A stretch of 64,000 bases of DNA. Origin: Jejuia sp047345485 (GTDB taxonomy: Bacteria > Bacteroidota > Bacteroidia > Flavobacteriales > Flavobacteriaceae). The notes under the pieces are model-generated. The model worked only from the letters and a program-made list of their open reading frames with translations. It was not told where the DNA came from and ran no database searches. Position numbers and translations under genes: made by a program. Where the stretch lies: assembly GCF_047345485.1 (NCBI RefSeq), contig NZ_JBLFEN010000003.1, forward strand, positions 372,001 through 436,000, in the 5' to 3' direction. Below are positions 62,407 through 64,000 of this stretch, in pieces (the first letter of the stretch is position 1; every line of letters begins with the position of its first letter).

Positions 62407-63842
62407 TGGAAGAGCCTTATAGATTAATGATTAACGGAGGTGTTTTGTCTCCAGGAGAACTAAAATATATTTGTGAAGCAGCAGAAGGTCTAGGGTTAGA
62501 TGCAATATCCTTTGGTTCTCGACAAGATATAATTTTTCCTGAGGAAATTGATGAAAGTAAGTTTGCACAGTTTGACAAAATTAAATTTGTAAAACCAAAA
62601 CGTGATGGCGTAGAAAATATAGCATCCTCTTATGTTTCTACAGAAATTTTAGCAAGTACATCATGGTTAACAAGTGATAGGTATTTATATATTTTAGAGC
62701 AATTTAAACACACACCAAAACTAAGAATTAATGTTACAGACCCTATGCAACGATTAGTGCCGTTGTTTACAGGAAATGTAAATTTTATAGCCTCAGAACA
62801 CGAAGATTATTGGTATTTGTATTTGCGACTTCCAGGTTGGAAAAAAACCGAAATGTATCCTGCTTTAATTTACAGTTGGGATATGGATAAGATAGAATTG
62901 GCTATTGAAAATATATTAATTGAAGAACCCGAAACTATTGAGATGGTTTTCGATTTGGTAATAGATGCTATTGAAACAAATAACCGTACTGTTGATAAAC
63001 CTCTAGAAGTACCGTTTTATCCATTTCCATATTATGAAGGGATGAATCGTATTGGGCAAGATAGGTATTGGTTGGGTTTGTATTGGCGAAATAACAGATA
63101 CGATATTCCGTTTTTAAAAGCCATGTGTGATTTATGTTCAGAGAATAAAATTGGTAAAATATCTATTACCCCTTGGAAATCATTTATCGTAAAAGGTATC
63201 CCGTTAAAAGCAAAGTTACACTGGGAAAAGTTTTTAGGTAAGTATGGTATCAATGTGAGACACTCTATGTTAGAGATGAATTGGCATTTACCAGTAAATG
63301 ATAAAGCAGCCTTAAGTTTAAAAAAATATTTGGTTACAAATTTTGATCAAAACGATATTAGTACTTATGGTTTAACCTTTGGTATAACTAGTTTTGATAG
63401 TGATACATACAACTTTACATCCATAGTTATAGAAAAAAATAGATCGCCAGAAATCAATGGAGATTTTACTATTAGAGATACTTATAATTTGCTTTATGCT
63501 AAAAATTTCGATTCAAATACACGAGAATATATCATGCATGTTCAAGATGTAGATAAATTAGAGTTACCTGGGTTGCTCATGGAACTAAGTCAGTTGTATT
63601 TTGAGCAATTAGGGGTTGAGCGTGATGATGTAACACAACAAGCAGAAACAAAAGAAACTACAGAAGAGGAAGTACATCAATGTTCAGAATGTATGACTAT
63701 CTACAATGATACCTACGGTGATATTACGCAAGGGATTCCTCCAAATACACCATTTAAAAATTTACCATCTGATTATATGTGCTCTCTGTGTGAAGCCCCA
63801 AAAAGTAGTTTTAAAACAAAAGTATTAGTAAAATCTTTGTAA
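62406..63842 (+). CDS. Siroheme-less NiR/SiR-fold protein with C-terminal rubredoxin
   Basis: A 478-residue protein translationally coupled to the nitrate reductase (TAATG overlap). Two ferredoxin-like NiR/SiR half-domains are recognisable: GVLSPGELKYICEAAEGLG with GSRQDIIF at 12-45, and FLKAMCDLCSENKIGKISITPWKSFIV near 237-263. The C-x5-C and C-x3-C ligands of siroheme/4Fe-4S enzymes are absent. After an acidic linker (TKETTEEE), residues 430-475 form a rubredoxin: HQCSECMTIY, GIPPNTPFKNLPSDYMCSLCEAPKSSF, with all four Cys. I infer an electron carrier or docking subunit for the nitrate reductase. Elsewhere such proteins are probably just labelled rubredoxin. Confidence 0.75.
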   Translation: MEEPYRLMINGGVLSPGELKYICEAAEGLGLDAISFGSRQDIIFPEEIDESKFAQFDKIKFVKPKRDGVENIASSYVSTEILASTSWLTSDRYLYILEQFKHTPKLRINVTDPMQRLVPLFTGNVNFIASEHEDYWYLYLRLPGWKKTEMYPALIYSWDMDKIELAIENILIEEPETIEMVFDLVIDAIETNNRTVDKPLEVPFYPFPYYEGMNRIGQDRYWLGLYWRNNRYDIPFLKAMCDLCSENKIGKISITPWKSFIVKGIPLKAKLHWEKFLGKYGINVRHSMLEMNWHLPVNDKAALSLKKYLVTNFDQNDISTYGLTFGITSFDSDTYNFTSIVIEKNRSPEINGDFTIRDTYNLLYAKNFDSNTREYIMHVQDVDKLELPGLLMELSQLYFEQLGVERDDVTQQAETKETTEEEVHQCSECMTIYNDTYGDITQGIPPNTPFKNLPSDYMCSLCEAPKSSFKTKVLVKSL

Positions 63843-63970
63843 GCTGTAAACCATTCGTCTATAGAAAACTGCCATCAATCTTTAGATTATAATAACTATA
63901 CAGAAATTTTTAATTTAACATGTATTTGTGAAGCATATTTGCACATAGATAACAAAAATTAAACTTTAAT

Positions 63971-64000
63971 ATGTTAATTAATATAGAAATTGGAGCTTTA
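63971..64000 (+). CDS. Possible start of the next gene (10 codons)
   Basis: ATG at 63971 opens a frame to the window edge (MLINIEIGAL). It follows 128 bp without genes that contain two near -7 matches (TGTATTTG and CATATTTG). Too short to identify; position suggests another nitrate-locus gene. Confidence 0.3.
   Translation, partial: MLINIEIGAL

Overview
This AT-rich window reads as chromosome of a member of the Flavobacteriaceae (Bacteroidetes), probably marine. The evidence is consistent: promoters carry TAnnTTTG -7 boxes, ribosome-binding sites are weak and A-rich, and the gene families are typical of the group (PilJ-type sensor kinase, DUF4202, YdeI proteins, N-terminally extended CcoI, FN3-tailed M28 peptidase). 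I saw no rRNA, convincing tRNA, CRISPR array or phage. The only mobile-element trace is a 3' scrap of an IS3-type transposase near 34.2 kb.

Layout. 1-6 kb: a copper P-type ATPase (CcoI type, running off the left edge) divergent from a Crp/Fnr regulator, then a VWA protein and a MoxR/Mg-chelatase-like AAA ATPase. 6-10.6 kb: a sucrose module with a sucrose-phosphate-phosphatase/glycosidase fusion, a sucrose-phosphate-synthase-type glycosyltransferase and a PfkB sugar kinase. 10.6-14.7 kb (minus): two YdeI-family proteins and two secreted peptidases (M1, M28). 14.8-22.7 kb (minus): fatty-acid beta-oxidation (acyl-CoA dehydrogenase, thiolase, hydroxyacyl-CoA dehydrogenase/enoyl-CoA hydratase fusion, MarR repressor, acyl-CoA ligase). 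23-27.5 kb: pyruvate formate-lyase, its activase and an OFA-type carrier. 27.6-37.9 kb (minus): a TPR hybrid histidine kinase, purL, decayed small genes with the IS scrap, and a large GH63/MGH1-like glycosidase. 38-42 kb: an HxlR regulator divergent from a nitroreductase, adenine deaminase and a YheT-type hydrolase. 42-46.8 kb: a molybdenum hydroxylase (2Fe-2S plus molybdopterin subunits) with XdhC and MocA-like maturation factors. 46.8-63.8 kb: a formate-dehydrogenase-like YdeP oxidoreductase and an assimilatory nitrate/nitrite locus (nirB, nirD, DUF4202, NarX-like kinase, metallopeptidase, RidA, NarL-like regulator, DUF748, a fused nitrate reductase, and a rubredoxin-tailed protein).

How it works together. 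The nitrate locus should take nitrate to ammonium. Its nitrate reductase carries a NirB-like FAD/NAD module and a BFD iron-sulfur tail on one chain. The next gene, overlapping by one base, encodes a protein with the NiR/SiR fold but no siroheme/4Fe-4S cysteine set, ending in a rubredoxin; I infer it is an electron-transfer partner. A 16-bp inverted repeat, TAMGTA-N4-TACKTA, occurs upstream of nirB, the NarL-like gene and the nitrate reductase at a fixed distance from the -7 position, so I propose it as the operator of the local two-component system. Separately, a Crp/Fnr-type box (TGATAWTTGTCAT) lies the same 36.5 bp from the end of the -7 box of pflB and of the ccoI-like gene, suggesting a small low-oxygen regulon of the regulator at 2.5 kb. 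The most novel-looking items are the rubredoxin fusion, the nitrate operator and the sucrose synthesis/hydrolysis fusion.
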